64,000 bases of DNA from the NCBI RefSeq assembly GCF_016919065.1, contig NZ_JAFFQA010000008.1, forward strand, positions 1 through 64,000, given 5' to 3'. Position 1 is the stretch's first letter; each line of letters opens with the position of its first letter. Made by a program: the position numbers and the translations under genes. Shown here in pieces: positions 1 to 9,222 of the stretch. The notes beneath the pieces are model-generated. The model had not been told where the DNA came from and did no database searches. It saw only the letters and a list, made by a program, of their open reading frames with translations. The DNA comes from Desulfobulbus rhabdoformis (GTDB lineage: Bacteria; Desulfobacterota; Desulfobulbia; Desulfobulbales; Desulfobulbaceae).

Positions 1-212
1 CAGTACGGCTAAGAACAGATAAGACCCGGGGCTGTGTTGCCCGCCGAACAATCTTGGCCATGGTCTATAAACTGGGAATGAGTGCAGAAAAAAAGTGGCA
101 AAGGCTACGAGGATTCAAGCTCCTTGCAGAGATTATCCGGGGCGTCAAGTTCAAGGATGGGGAGCCTGTCACCCCTGTAACAGAAGACGAACTGAACAGG
201 GCCGTCATTTGA
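1..212 (+). CDS. IS256/Mutator-family transposase, C-terminal end (cut by window edge)
   Basis: An open frame enters from the left edge (codons in phase with position 3) and stops with TGA at 210-212. The peptide contains TRGCVARRTILAMVYKL and a KKWQRLRGFKLLAEIIRGV stretch, which I recognise as the conserved C-terminal tail of IS256-type (Mutator, DDE) transposases. Just downstream, at about 224-247, lies ACCAGACTTGACCATAACTC, which resembles the terminal inverted repeat of IS256-type elements. The insertion sequence therefore probably ends immediately beside the stop codon of the next gene. Whether the transposase is intact cannot be judged from this window. Confidence 0.75.
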   Translation, partial: VRLRTDKTRGCVARRTILAMVYKLGMSAEKKWQRLRGFKLLAEIIRGVKFKDGEPVTPVTEDELNRAVI

Positions 213-252
213 GAGCTATTCCTAAACACCAGACTTGACCATAACTCTATCG

Positions 253-1215
253 TTATGCTGTTATTTTGAAGTTGAGGGATGAATAATCCACTTCAAGCGT
301 CGCACTGGTGTCGTATTCAAGCTCTGTCAGAATATCCAGCAGGCTGACGCTTGTTTTTCGTCCGTCAAAAGCCAGCCACTGATGGTTGTCGGCTGATAAT
401 TGTTCGTGAGTTCCATTTGCCACTTGGTTTATTTGCTCCAAGAGATTAAACGGGTTGTCATTGGCTGGCCCCTCAACGCCAGGTGCATATGGAAATTGAT
501 TTTTTGTCGCTATGACCAAAATCGTCTGAAATTCATCGGTAGAAATAATACCACTTTTCCACAATGTACTGGCAAAACGACGTGCATCACCTGGAGTTAT
601 ACTCGTGAGGTCATAGTCCCCAAGAGCATTTTCTATGGTAAGCTCGGCTGAAACAGATTCGGTGCTGACCTCTATGGTTGTGTCGTGGAGATCCTTAAGG
701 ATGTCCAGCAGACTGCTGGCTAAATCATTTTGGTAGTTGGTATCCCTGTCCCAAGTGCTGCAAGACAGACATTCATGATTACCAGATGCTATGTCTCTAA
801 GATCACTTAATAAATTAAACGGGCTATCGTCAGGATTTAAAACGTGTTCGTTGCCATATTTATGATAAAAGGAGATTGAGCCAAGCGTAAGAAATTGTTC
901 TTTCGAAATTATCCCGTTATTGTAAAGCTCAGCACTTAAACAGTCGAGATCGTTAGGAGTTATATTCGTGAGGTCATAATTTTCCAACATCGAAGACACC
1001 GTTAGTGAAACGGACTGTGAGCTCAGTTCAACCGTAGTTGAAGCTGAATCGGAATCAATATCTACAGATAGTGATTCCGCCGACAGTGATACCATATCTC
1101 CAACGTCCGAAGACGAGGTATTTGCCTTCTCCTCAAAAGAGAGCCTACCTGATATTTGTGTGGAATACGAACTGCTGGAAGGGATCACACTCTGTAACAT
1201 CCCTGTTATCGACAT
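253..1215 (-). CDS. hypothetical protein with a duplicated ~105-residue module
   Basis: A 320-aa protein of unknown function. An AGGAGGAGG ribosome-binding site precedes the ATG. The N-terminus (about residues 1-70) is rich in Ser, Thr and Asp and of low complexity. After it come two related modules, about residues 77-183 and 193-300. Each contains a YDLT(N/S)ITP motif, then a GIIS-(K/T)-(E/D)-(E/Q)-F motif, then PFNLL, then a LLDIL(K/T) segment. No signal peptide or membrane segment is evident. The module pattern recalls acidic, helical bacterial proteins whose N-termini look like flagellar or secreted structural proteins, but I do not recognise the family. The IS256-type element ends almost at its stop codon, which may have altered its 3' flank. 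Confidence 0.7.
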   Translation of the reverse strand: MSITGMLQSVIPSSSSYSTQISGRLSFEEKANTSSSDVGDMVSLSAESLSVDIDSDSASTTVELSSQSVSLTVSSMLENYDLTNITPNDLDCLSAELYNNGIISKEQFLTLGSISFYHKYGNEHVLNPDDSPFNLLSDLRDIASGNHECLSCSTWDRDTNYQNDLASSLLDILKDLHDTTIEVSTESVSAELTIENALGDYDLTSITPGDARRFASTLWKSGIISTDEFQTILVIATKNQFPYAPGVEGPANDNPFNLLEQINQVANGTHEQLSADNHQWLAFDGRKTSVSLLDILTELEYDTSATLEVDYSSLNFKITA

Positions 1216-1682
1216 AACCTCCTCCTGCTCATATCGTTTTGAGAAATATAAAATAAATCAAATATGATCTATATCGGACAGAAGCTGACAAAACTTTAAC
1301 TAGATACAGGAAAATAGGTCCGTGCATATGCTGAAATAGATTTTGCAAATCTCAGCTGTAAGATGACTACATATTACATAATCGTATTGGCGATTATTGT
1401 TTACCCATTTATTATTAACCCCCTGGTGGTAGAGTTAACGGAATACCTATAGATTTCCAGCTTTTTGTCTTTTTTCAAGGCGATATTGCCAATCCAGAAT
1501 GCACCGAGGTTTTCAGGGATAATCCCATGCTCATAAACCAAGGCTCCTGATCATGACTTTCGATAAACAAATGGATGTGATCCCCAAACAACAAAAAAAC
1601 TCCCCAGAGAACCATTCTCCAGGAAGTTTTCTGTTCACCCCAGCGGCAATTCAACAGTAATGAGGATTCAAGATCGCCTTGG
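1216..1682. other. intergenic region
   Basis: This 467-bp AT-rich stretch has no convincing gene. It must hold the promoter of the 320-aa gene on its left side, and it carries the terminator of the cytochrome gene at 1592-1630. I see nothing else in it. Confidence 0.5.
1592..1630 (-). terminator. rho-independent terminator after the heptaheme cytochrome gene
   Basis: Read on the minus strand, a 14-bp stem (AACTTCCTGGAGAA pairing with TTCTCTGGGGAGTT, three G-U wobbles) with a TGG loop is followed by a run of seven T. It lies about 50 nt beyond the cytochrome stop codon. Confidence 0.75.
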
Positions 1683-2423
1683 TCACTCCATTGCTTGCTT
1701 CAAGGAGGGGGCGCCGTCAAAGCGCAGCTTAAAATTTGGATGACACTCAAGGCAGTATATTTTTTGCTGTCCGTGGAGCACATGACAAACCGTGCAACTG
1801 ATCTCGCCCAAATGCGATTTATGCGGATTCCTATCTGGAAACTGCTTCGGGGTTGTCTTGGCGATCAGGGTATCCATTGGGCCGTGACACGACAAACAGA
1901 TACCGTTGTCTACCTGATCGAAAAAACCGTCTGCATGGCAGGCTGAACAGGTTACCCCCTGAACGAGATGCTCGTGATCAAGCAAAGAAGAGCTCGATGC
2001 AGCAAGATAAATTTCTCGCATCAGCTCAAAGTCTCCCAAGGTAAACCTACCGTACTGGCCACCAACACCATGCAAAAGCAAGGGACCGCCGGGCGCCCAC
2101 TGGTGGCACTGCAGGCAGTCTACCCCGACCTGATCACCAAGGTGGGCCATGTGTATACGGGTGTCAAACGCGTTTCGCGCATCCATTCCCCAGCCTTGAG
2201 GGGAATGGCACTGCACGCAGACTTGCAGCGACGCCTGCGCCACGGGTTTATGCTTTGCGGGGAGTGTTGCCGCCCAATCATCATGGCACTGTGTGCAGGA
2301 GGCCTGGTTTACAGATGGAGACTTCGAGCTGTCCTTTACCGCTTGGACCTGGCCTGAGCCCCCAAGGATATCTAGGCTTGACCAAAAAATAGCCCAAGCC
2401 ACGTACCGCCATCTTTTTTTCAT
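1683..2423 (-). CDS. periplasmic heptaheme c-type cytochrome
   Basis: A 246-aa protein with a Sec-type N-terminal signal (MKKRWRY followed by a hydrophobic stretch to about residue 28). It has seven CxxCH heme-binding motifs, with first Cys at about 43, 69, 103, 159, 176, 210 and 224, so it should be a periplasmic electron-transfer cytochrome. It follows the Tat-exported flavoprotein gene at 2684-4267 on the same strand with a 260-bp gap. In known systems (split fumarate, methacrylate and urocanate reductases) such a cytochrome passes quinol-derived electrons to the flavoprotein, and that is the likely role here. The gap contains a perfect 14-bp palindrome (2535-2548), so the two genes may not be expressed equally. 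Confidence 0.85.
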   Translation of the reverse strand: MKKRWRYVAWAIFWSSLDILGGSGQVQAVKDSSKSPSVNQASCTQCHDDWAATLPAKHKPVAQASLQVCVQCHSPQGWGMDARNAFDTRIHMAHLGDQVGVDCLQCHQWAPGGPLLLHGVGGQYGRFTLGDFELMREIYLAASSSSLLDHEHLVQGVTCSACHADGFFDQVDNGICLSCHGPMDTLIAKTTPKQFPDRNPHKSHLGEISCTVCHVLHGQQKIYCLECHPNFKLRFDGAPSLKQAME

Positions 2424-2683
2424 GATCTCATCTCATGGCATCTGGAGGGGTTCGAAAGATAATACCTCACCCCTCAAGGCTAAATACGAACAACCAGAAA
2501 CCTCCAATACCTATTCGCCTAATGCATTAAAGGGCCTCCTCGAGGAGGTTTCCGGAGAAGAGATCCGTTCCCCAATGGCAATCAGGCTTATAAACGTTCC
2601 TGGTCGACGAATTGGCTGTTTTGACATCGGCAGGAAAAGGGGCGTGTGACCCGCTCCTGCCTCTCCATTAAAGTTCAGCGTGA

Positions 2684-4267
2684 TCAACCAGCCTTTTGCG
2701 CACTCGTTCCAGCAATTCGCCCAAACACTATGCAATCCGGAATGGCATTGCCGCCCAATCGGTTATCTCCATGGATACCACCGGTCACTTCCCCGGCTGC
2801 AAAAAGTTTCGGAATAGGATTTCCCCAGATGTCAATCACTTGGGCCTCGCTATTTATGCGCAGCCCTCCCATGGTATGGTGAACCGCTGGCCATTGAGCA
2901 ATGGCATAGAACGGTCCATCCAGCAGGGGGATCATGGCCTTAGTGAACTGCCGACCAAAATCTGGATCCTTGCCCGCAGCCAGATACCGGTTATGGGTGT
3001 CGATGGTTTCTTGAAGCACGTTTGCGGAAATTTGCAGTTTTTTCGCCAGTTCCGCCATGGTCGCCGCACGAATGAATCTACCTTTTGCCAAACCTTTTTC
3101 AACCTCTTCCATGGTTCCCATTTTAGGAATCATGGCCTCGTTAAAGATAGAATAGGTCGGTTTCATTCCGGTTTTGATTTGCGCCATAGACACGACGTCA
3201 CGGCGCTCCATTTCATTGACAAACCGTTTTCCTTTTCTGTTCACATAGACAATGCCGTATCCCGGTCCCCGGAATGGATACACCGCAGGGGCATCCAACA
3301 TTCCCGTTTCCGGCTCCGCATAAGGGTAGAGCTGGATAAATGCCATCTGCAAGGCATCCGCACCAATGGCCTGGGCATTGCGGATGACCTCCCCAGTGGC
3401 CCCCGGTTGGTTCGTGCAGTTAAACTCAGGCACGATGCTGGGGTTGAAGGATTGACGCATCTTGATGTCTCGGCTAAACCCACCGGAGGCAAGGATCAGC
3501 GCTTTAGTTATCTTGATATTTTTCGTTCTTCTTCCTGTTTGCACCTCGATACCCTCCACCGGCGACTGCGGGTCGGCGTCCTTGCGCCAGATCCATTTTA
3601 GGGTGGAGTTCAAGCGGATCTTTGCACCTTTACCCACGGCAATTTTTTTGATCGCCTCCGTATACCCCCGACCGACGCCCTCCTCGCATGTATGGGTTCG
3701 ATAGGCCGTGTGTCCGCCGGTTCGGTTGAGAATGTTGCGCAGTTTCAGCCCACCGTTGTCAATCATCCAGTTTAGGGCCTCAGGGGCATGAGCTGTGAGG
3801 ATTTCGACCAGTTCCGGTGAGCCGTAATTGTCGCCTCCCTTGAGGGTGTCGTTTTTGTGCAACTCCGCACTGTCATCTCCCAGCTTGAGCTGCTGGCGGA
3901 GATGCAGCTCATCATCCCAAGCGTTGTACTCGCCACCATTGATGATGGAGTTCCCGCCGTAGGTCGATCTTTTTTCGAAAATAATCACGGCCCCTCCCTT
4001 GTCGGCAGCTTCCGCAGCGGCAGACAACCCCGCAAATCCCGAACCGATAATGGCAATATCAATAGTTTCATCCCATGTTTGGGGCATGGCTCGTTCCGCT
4101 GCCTCCGCCTGCTTCGCCACAGTTAGGTTAAGTGCCATACCACCGACTGTGGCAGCCCCCAGGGCAACCGCACCCTGTAAAACCGCCCTCCTTGTCACCT
4201 GGCATTGTGAAGAAGCAACAGATTCAGTATCCTGATTCTTTTGACAATTCTGTTTCTTTTCTTTCAT
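2684..4267 (-). CDS. Tat-exported FAD flavoprotein, fumarate/methacrylate/urocanate reductase family
   Basis: A 527-aa flavocytochrome-c-type flavin subunit. The N-terminus has a twin-arginine signal (TRRAVLQGA, RR at 26-27, then a hydrophobic stretch). The FAD-binding Rossmann motif is GSGFAG at about 75-80, followed by a conserved GGNS. Residues expected of a fumarate-reductase-like active site are visible: an Arg in NEMERRD after the KRFVN motif, His463/464 in HHTMGG, and the Arg in GDNRLGG near 503. Unlike Shewanella Fcc3, the heme domain is not fused; heme is supplied by the separate cytochrome downstream. AGGAGG precedes the ATG. The substrate could be fumarate, methacrylate, acrylate, urocanate or another enoate, and sequence alone does not decide. 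Confidence 0.85.
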   Translation of the reverse strand: MKEKKQNCQKNQDTESVASSQCQVTRRAVLQGAVALGAATVGGMALNLTVAKQAEAAERAMPQTWDETIDIAIIGSGFAGLSAAAEAADKGGAVIIFEKRSTYGGNSIINGGEYNAWDDELHLRQQLKLGDDSAELHKNDTLKGGDNYGSPELVEILTAHAPEALNWMIDNGGLKLRNILNRTGGHTAYRTHTCEEGVGRGYTEAIKKIAVGKGAKIRLNSTLKWIWRKDADPQSPVEGIEVQTGRRTKNIKITKALILASGGFSRDIKMRQSFNPSIVPEFNCTNQPGATGEVIRNAQAIGADALQMAFIQLYPYAEPETGMLDAPAVYPFRGPGYGIVYVNRKGKRFVNEMERRDVVSMAQIKTGMKPTYSIFNEAMIPKMGTMEEVEKGLAKGRFIRAATMAELAKKLQISANVLQETIDTHNRYLAAGKDPDFGRQFTKAMIPLLDGPFYAIAQWPAVHHTMGGLRINSEAQVIDIWGNPIPKLFAAGEVTGGIHGDNRLGGNAIPDCIVFGRIAGTSAQKAG

Positions 4268-5126
4268 TATTGCCTCCTAATTCCATGCTTGTTCTTGCCC
4301 GAACAAATACCTGCCACAGGTATCGCTGGCTGTTGATGGATCAATAAAGCAAAAGAAATTTCATGAAATTACTCTTTGGTAATTTAAGGGGCTAACATGT
4401 CAATTTTTTTCAGTAGATTTTGGCTGTATTTTAATACGATTACCTGAAATTCAAAGTTTTATTTATAGAAAAAATCAGTTATATTGATATGTTGTTTTTC
4501 TCGCACTTTCCTGCTTGAATTCAAACTTTGGGATCAGTACTCCTCGATGATAAAACGATTTTTAAGTAACTGAAAAAAGGTTTTTTAAAGGGGTAATTAT
4601 CTTGAAAAATGATGAGGGAATCTCATCTTTGGGTGGGAAACCCCGTTGGAGGGCATCATCGACCTTGTCATCATTGCCATGAGCCGCTTTTTTTCTGGCT
4701 TTTGAGCAACATTGTTATGATGATCCCTATACCCTTGGCTCGCTTATTTATGCCTGCAGCGAATTGCCGTGGGGCTTGAGTTTGTTTGAGACTATGTAGC
4801 GGTTGCCCGGTGGCAACTTACCAATAAAACGATTAGATCTTACAATTACCTAAATCCGTGAGCATTCATCGGGGCGTCAGTTTCGTTGTTTGTGACGTAC
4901 CGATTAAAGTACACTTTATCGGTATGATGCAGGCAATGAAAGTGGCGTGCTGATGGATGCCCCAAGGGGCGGCGGGTGAAGCTGAACAACAAATGAATTA
5001 ATTTAAAAATCTTTGCCCCATTAATTTGATATGCTGTTCAGTGACCACCCGCCGTCACGGATTCAGGAATTAGCTAGAAGAGGTATCCGTCGATGGTGGG
5101 CAGGAGTATCTGTACGGGAGGAAATT
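4268..5126. other. long intergenic region with a palindromic repeat element
   Basis: About 860 bp separate two divergently transcribed genes. The left part (4340-4560) is AT-rich and likely holds the flavoprotein promoter. I found no protein-coding frame I can support; the middle may be a relic of something older. The right end carries a copy of the long-palindrome repeat (4971-5067). Confidence 0.5.
4971..5067. repeat. long-palindrome dispersed repeat, copy A
   Basis: The left arm has GGCGGGTG (4971-4978) and CTGAACA (4982-4988). The right arm has TGTTCAG (5035-5041), CACCCGCC (5046-5053) and then GTCACGGATTCAGG (5054-5067). The arms are imperfect inverted repeats around a ~46-bp AT-rich centre. 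A near-identical arrangement occurs at 63082-63191, and single arms occur elsewhere in the window. Confidence 0.75.
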
Positions 5127-5981
5127 ATGCGCGCAAGAAACTTCGGTAAATTCGCAATTACACTATTTCTATGTGGTTTGACGTCGGTGGCATGGGGGTT
5201 CAACAAAAACGTTCATCGTGAAATTTCTGAAAAAGCCGTTCAGTTATACAGGTATCTCTACCCTCAAGACACCGTACTGACCGACGAATTGGCCAAACGC
5301 TTCATCGAAGGATCGGTCGAGGAGGATGCCATAACTTTAAATGTCCAGAGGCTGTTCAACTGGCATTTTTACGATCCTGGAAAACGTCTTGGCCGTACTT
5401 GGTGGGGGGCCTACCGGTCCAACACGCATCGATTTAACAACTTGGCGAAAGATTTTGTCACACTGAATTCCAGTAACGTGCAAGAATGTTATAAACTTGC
5501 CGGCAGACTCGTCCATCATATTCAGGACATGAGTTCACCACCACACACAGTACCTGTTTACCATACAACCAAAGATCAATTTGACAAATTAGTACCTGGA
5601 GAAATCGCCAGAATATCTTTTAGTTCCAATCAGTTGGATAATGTCCTTCAACGAAAAGGGGCATTGACAATTACCGGGTTAAACAAACTTCTTACAAATG
5701 CGGCTGAAAGAACCATTGCGTCAATCAATTCACAAGTAATGGAAAACGGAAGGATTGTTGCAGATAACTGGACTAATTTTTGGCGAAAATATGAATTGGT
5801 TGGGGAGAAGTGCGGTGAAATTCCAAAGCCTGAATTCGGTTGTTATGGGAAAATGACATACTGGGACCAAAAAGATGGGTTTTCTAAAAGCGTGTTCGAG
5901 CAATACCATAATGAACGAATCATAAGTGCCATTTCAGATAGTTTGCAGATACTAATCTTGCTCAGGGAAAATCATAATTAG
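5127..5981 (+). CDS. secreted zinc-dependent phospholipase C / P1-nuclease-like protein
   Basis: The start is placed at 5127, where GGGAGGAAATT precedes ATG. A longer frame from 5031 runs through the repeat element and is unlikely to be translated. The 284-aa product begins with a Sec signal peptide ending near VAWG, and mature FNKNVHREI starts right after it. Histidine-rich motifs are spaced as in the zinc-dependent phospholipase C / S1-P1 nuclease fold: VHREI, FNWHFYDP, THRFNNLAKDF and AGRLVHHIQDMSSPPH. The last is the hallmark helix carrying two zinc ligands. The role may be degradation of extracellular lipid or nucleic acid; the substrate is not determinable. It stands alone with no obvious operon partner. 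Confidence 0.7.
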   Translation: MRARNFGKFAITLFLCGLTSVAWGFNKNVHREISEKAVQLYRYLYPQDTVLTDELAKRFIEGSVEEDAITLNVQRLFNWHFYDPGKRLGRTWWGAYRSNTHRFNNLAKDFVTLNSSNVQECYKLAGRLVHHIQDMSSPPHTVPVYHTTKDQFDKLVPGEIARISFSSNQLDNVLQRKGALTITGLNKLLTNAAERTIASINSQVMENGRIVADNWTNFWRKYELVGEKCGEIPKPEFGCYGKMTYWDQKDGFSKSVFEQYHNERIISAISDSLQILILLRENHN

Positions 5982-6196
5982 TGCCTGGTTGGAAAGTATT
6001 AAATAGGTGCTCAATCAATGGGTTACTACAGGAAACCCCATGTGAAGAAAACGCGATTGCAAATAACGAGCGTAACAGGAATGGGCATATAACATGCTGA
6101 TTATTATGTTATATTCTTATTCAAAGAGCCACGCTGGAGCGACTCTGAACGGATAAAACGATAATCACCGCAAAATCTTCACCGGACGAAAATCAC

Positions 6197-7270
6197 ATGC
6201 GCAAAGTTATTGCCCCTCAGATGCAGTTGGGCGAACTGCCTATCGCCGCTATCAAGCTGGATCCCAAATCCCGTGACGATATTCCACAGATCCTGCGAGG
6301 CCTCCAGCACATTTATACCACACCAGAACTGCGTGGGCCGATATTTGCTCTTCTCGAAGAAGATTTACCTGAGCATCAAATCGAAGGAAAAACCGTCAAG
6401 GCAGATCCCAATAACGGTCGTCCCGGCATGACCCAATGGCAGATTCTGGTCTTGTGGGGGGCTCAGATTGGGCCACAATGCCTTAAAAAAAACAGCAGGG
6501 GGCATCGTCGGGCGCTGTGATTCCTTTGTCGTCAAGACAGATGTTCATTTTTCCCAACGGATATTAATCTGCTGCTTGACGCTATCCGTAAGGCTATCGA
6601 GATCTGCGCAGATTTAGCCGATACCTGCAACCTGTCGGGGTGGCGACAACACAAATACCACCAGAGGCAATTCAGAAAGCAATACCGAAAGGTGCAGCGG
6701 CTCAAACACTCCACATCCGAGGATGAACGCAAACTGCAACAAAAAAAGTTGGAGATTCAAGAGGCTCATCGCGCCTATCTGAATCTTGCCTAAACCCATC
6801 TGACACTGGCTGAGTACACCTGTGAACATCTCAGCCCGCACGATCCTTTCATCATGGTGCGTCTGGCGAATTGAATTCTTTCATCCAACACGCCCGACGA
6901 CAAATCGACCAGATTGACCGGCGTGTGCTCCAGGGGGAACGTATTGCTCACGAAGAAAAGGTATTTTTTCTGTTTCATCCCCATACCGAATGGATCAGCA
7001 AAGGCAAGGCTGGTGTTCCGGTGGAGCTTGGGCTGCGGGTCTGTATCATGGAAGACCGAGATCGGTTTATTCTCCATCATCAGGTAATGGAAAAGATCTC
7101 CGATGAACATGTAGCCGTTTCCATGGTAGACGGGACGAAACAGAGGTTCCTTGCATTACGTGCAAAAGGTCCAGGTAATAAGCTAAATAAAAAAGCCGCA
7201 GCTGCGCTGTGCAAAATTTGTTGCCCATAAATGCGGTTTTCGGTCGGCCACTAATTATTCAAGACACCCT
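6197..7270 (+). pseudogene. decayed ISNCY-type transposase with its 3' terminal repeat
   Basis: The first 90 or so codons (from ATG 6197) encode the recognisable N-terminus of ISNCY-type transposases: QLGELPIAAIKLDPKSRDDI, then LRGLQHIYTTPELR and GRPGMTQWQILVL. The frame is then broken. Fragments continue in other phases: VVKTDVHF near 6530, HRAYLNLA near 6770, and a long piece at 6880-7130 with DQIDRRVLQGERI, EWISKGKAGVPVELGLRV and ILHHQVMEK. Multiple frameshifts and stops and a missing C-terminus show a dead element. The sequence ends in CTAATTATTCAAGACACCCT (7251-7270), identical to one terminus of the MITE-like repeats in this window. No matching left terminus was found upstream of 6197. 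Confidence 0.8.
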
Positions 7271-7281
7271 TAATCAGATAT

Positions 7282-7710
7282 TCAGGGCTCAGAAAGGGGT
7301 GGGGGGCTACCGGCGAATACCTGATACTCGGTAAGTTCTTCCTTATCCATCCACTCTTGAAATCTGGCCACCATTTTCCAAAAATCAAGGATGGCCTGTT
7401 GGCCGGCCTCGGTGAGCCAGGCTCCGCCACCGCGCCGTCCGCCAGCCTGTTTTTCCACCAGCGGTTCCGGGGCCAATGCATTCATGTTCTCGACCAGATG
7501 CCAGGCATGACTGAAACTCATCTGCATGGACTTGGCCGCCGCTGATACCGAACCGTATTCACCAATACGCTCAAGCAGGACAATCCGTCCCCAGGAAAGG
7601 TAGGTCGTGCCATCCTGTTCTATCCAGAGACGGCCTTTAATGTGCAGTCCGCTTTTAAGCTGGCCGCTGACCATGGCATTTTCGCTGGTTGGTTTTCGAG
7701 TTTTCGGCAT
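7282..7710 (-). CDS. ModE-type winged-helix regulator
   Basis: A roughly 142-aa protein matching the N-terminal DNA-binding domain of ModE/LysR-type regulators: LSWGRIVLLERIGEYGSVSA, then AAKSMQMSFSHAWHLVENMN, and LVEKQAGGRRGGGAWLT, the typical wing, then a helix. The C-terminal molybdate-binding domains of full ModE are absent, as is common in anaerobes. I prefer the start MPKTRK at 7710 because the upstream 27 residues look non-family, but no strong ribosome-binding site decides between starts. Its target is unknown; there are no molybdenum genes nearby. It lies next to and is transcribed in the same direction as the CoA-disulfide reductase-like gene. Confidence 0.75.
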   Translation of the reverse strand: MPKTRKPTSENAMVSGQLKSGLHIKGRLWIEQDGTTYLSWGRIVLLERIGEYGSVSAAAKSMQMSFSHAWHLVENMNALAPEPLVEKQAGGRRGGGAWLTEAGQQAILDFWKMVARFQEWMDKEELTEYQVFAGSPPPLSEP

Positions 7711-7878
7711 TGGGAATCCAGGGTAAAGTTCTATTGTAATAGCTGAAAAGAATTCGAGCGCTCTCCCCAAGGGGGGGACACACGGTTGCACAAGTACCCC
7801 AAGTCGGGGTACCGGGCAAGCGCAAATATTTTTATGAAGATTCCTGAAAAGAAAAAAAACGGTCTTGAGGCGAAAAGG

Positions 7879-9222
7879 CTAGACCAGTTTTTTGAGGAGT
7901 TGGTTCGCCGCAATCAGAAAGGGATCCCAGGTGGGACCGAAAGGGGGCGCGTAGGCGAGGTCCGCCTGAGTGAATTCCATTACACTCATTTTTGCCTGCA
8001 GGGCGACGGCAACAGCATTGATGCGGTGGGCCACCTGATCTGTTCCCACCGCCTGAGCTCCTAATAACAGCCCAGTGGCTTTGTCGCCCACCATGGCCAC
8101 ATAGATGGGTTGTGCCCCAGGATATATGCCCGCCCTTGATTTGGCCTGTATCTGCACTGAAACAGGCTCAAAACCTGCCTTTGTGGCCTCGTCTTGGGTA
8201 AGTCCGGAGCGGGCTACCTGCATGGCAAAGGTTTTAAAGACCGCCGTCCCGGCGATACCCGCAAGACGTACCGGGTGCCCACAGACCGTATCCGCCACTG
8301 CCCAGCCTGCGCGGTTCGCCCGTAAGGCCAGAGGGATCCATGTTTTTTCATCGGTGACCAGGTGGTAACTGTCGGCGCAGTCACCGGCTGCAAATATCTC
8401 AGGCACAGAGGTGCGCAGTTGGTGATCAACGCTGATAGAGTCTGAGACGCTGAGTTGAAGCCCAGCCTGCCGAGCCAGTTCTGCATTGGGGCTGACCCCG
8501 ATAGCGACAATCACCATATCACAATCAAGATGCATGTCCGAAGAGATGACCTGTAACTGCTCTCCCTGTTGGACTATCTTCTCCAGCGTATGCCCGTCAT
8601 GCAGGCCGACCCCCTGTTCATCCAGGTGGGTACGGACCTGATGGGCCAGGTTTTCATCCAGCCAGGGCAACAATCCTTTCCGGGGCTTGATCATGTCTAT
8701 GGCAATGGCGCGCTCGCTCAAGGCTTCTGCCATTTCAAGGGCAATGTAGCCCATGCCGATAATCACGCATTGCCGGACCTGGCGGGTTTTGAGAAATTCT
8801 TTAATGCCCCGCCCGTCTTCCAGGTTTTTAACAACGAATACGCCCGGTAAGTCTATGCCGTCAATCTGTGGACGGATGGGACTGGCTCCTGTGGCTATGA
8901 GAAGATGGTCATAGCTCAGTCTAAATGAGCTGTTGTCTTGAGCGATTCCACTGATGGTCTTTTCTTCGGGGATAATGGCGTCTACCCGGTGCCCGGTTCG
9001 CAGATCAATCTCTTGTTTTTGACGAAAGGCATCGGCACTGCGGACGACCAGGTCATCTATTTCACGCTCAGGGGCAGCTATGTTATACGGAATATTACAG
9101 GCGCTATACGAAACGTCGTGCCCCTGTTCAAGCACTATCACTTCCAACTCAGGATTGTTTCGCTTGGCCCGGCTTGCAGCGCTCATACCGGCGGCATCTC
9201 CACCAATAATGACAAAACGCAT
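7879..9222 (-). CDS. CoA-disulfide reductase / NADH oxidase-type flavoprotein
   Basis: A 447-aa pyridine nucleotide-disulfide oxidoreductase. The N-terminal FAD motif GGDAAGMSAAS is followed by the single redox cysteine in SYSACNIPY (Cys42), the diagnostic residue of CoA-disulfide reductase, NADH oxidase and persulfide reductase enzymes. The NAD(P)H-binding motif is in CVIIGMGYIALEMAEAL. A second FAD-contact motif, FAAGDCAD, and a C-terminal dimerisation domain follow. There is no fused rhodanese domain, so it is the short form. It probably reduces CoA disulfide, CoA persulfide, sulfur or O2 with NAD(P)H in the cytoplasm. AGGAG precedes the ATG. Confidence 0.85.
   Translation of the reverse strand: MRFVIIGGDAAGMSAASRAKRNNPELEVIVLEQGHDVSYSACNIPYNIAAPEREIDDLVVRSADAFRQKQEIDLRTGHRVDAIIPEEKTISGIAQDNSSFRLSYDHLLIATGASPIRPQIDGIDLPGVFVVKNLEDGRGIKEFLKTRQVRQCVIIGMGYIALEMAEALSERAIAIDMIKPRKGLLPWLDENLAHQVRTHLDEQGVGLHDGHTLEKIVQQGEQLQVISSDMHLDCDMVIVAIGVSPNAELARQAGLQLSVSDSISVDHQLRTSVPEIFAAGDCADSYHLVTDEKTWIPLALRANRAGWAVADTVCGHPVRLAGIAGTAVFKTFAMQVARSGLTQDEATKAGFEPVSVQIQAKSRAGIYPGAQPIYVAMVGDKATGLLLGAQAVGTDQVAHRINAVAVALQAKMSVMEFTQADLAYAPPFGPTWDPFLIAANQLLKKLV

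Noticed and set aside
2535..2548. CCTCCTCGAGGAGG palindrome as a terminator
   Set aside because: Perfect stem but no T-run on either side, so it is at most a weak transcript hairpin between the flavoprotein and cytochrome genes.
2293..4347. Several plus-strand ORFs over the cytochrome and flavoprotein genes
   Set aside because: They lie antisense to two clearly coding genes and show no protein-family features or ribosome-binding sites.
5031..5126. N-terminal extension of the phospholipase-like ORF
   Set aside because: It runs through a dispersed palindromic repeat. The ATG at 5127 has a strong ribosome-binding site and begins a signal peptide.
6532..7110. Minus-strand ORFs over the transposase remnant
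   Set aside because: They are antisense to fragments that match ISNCY-type transposase and have no support of their own.
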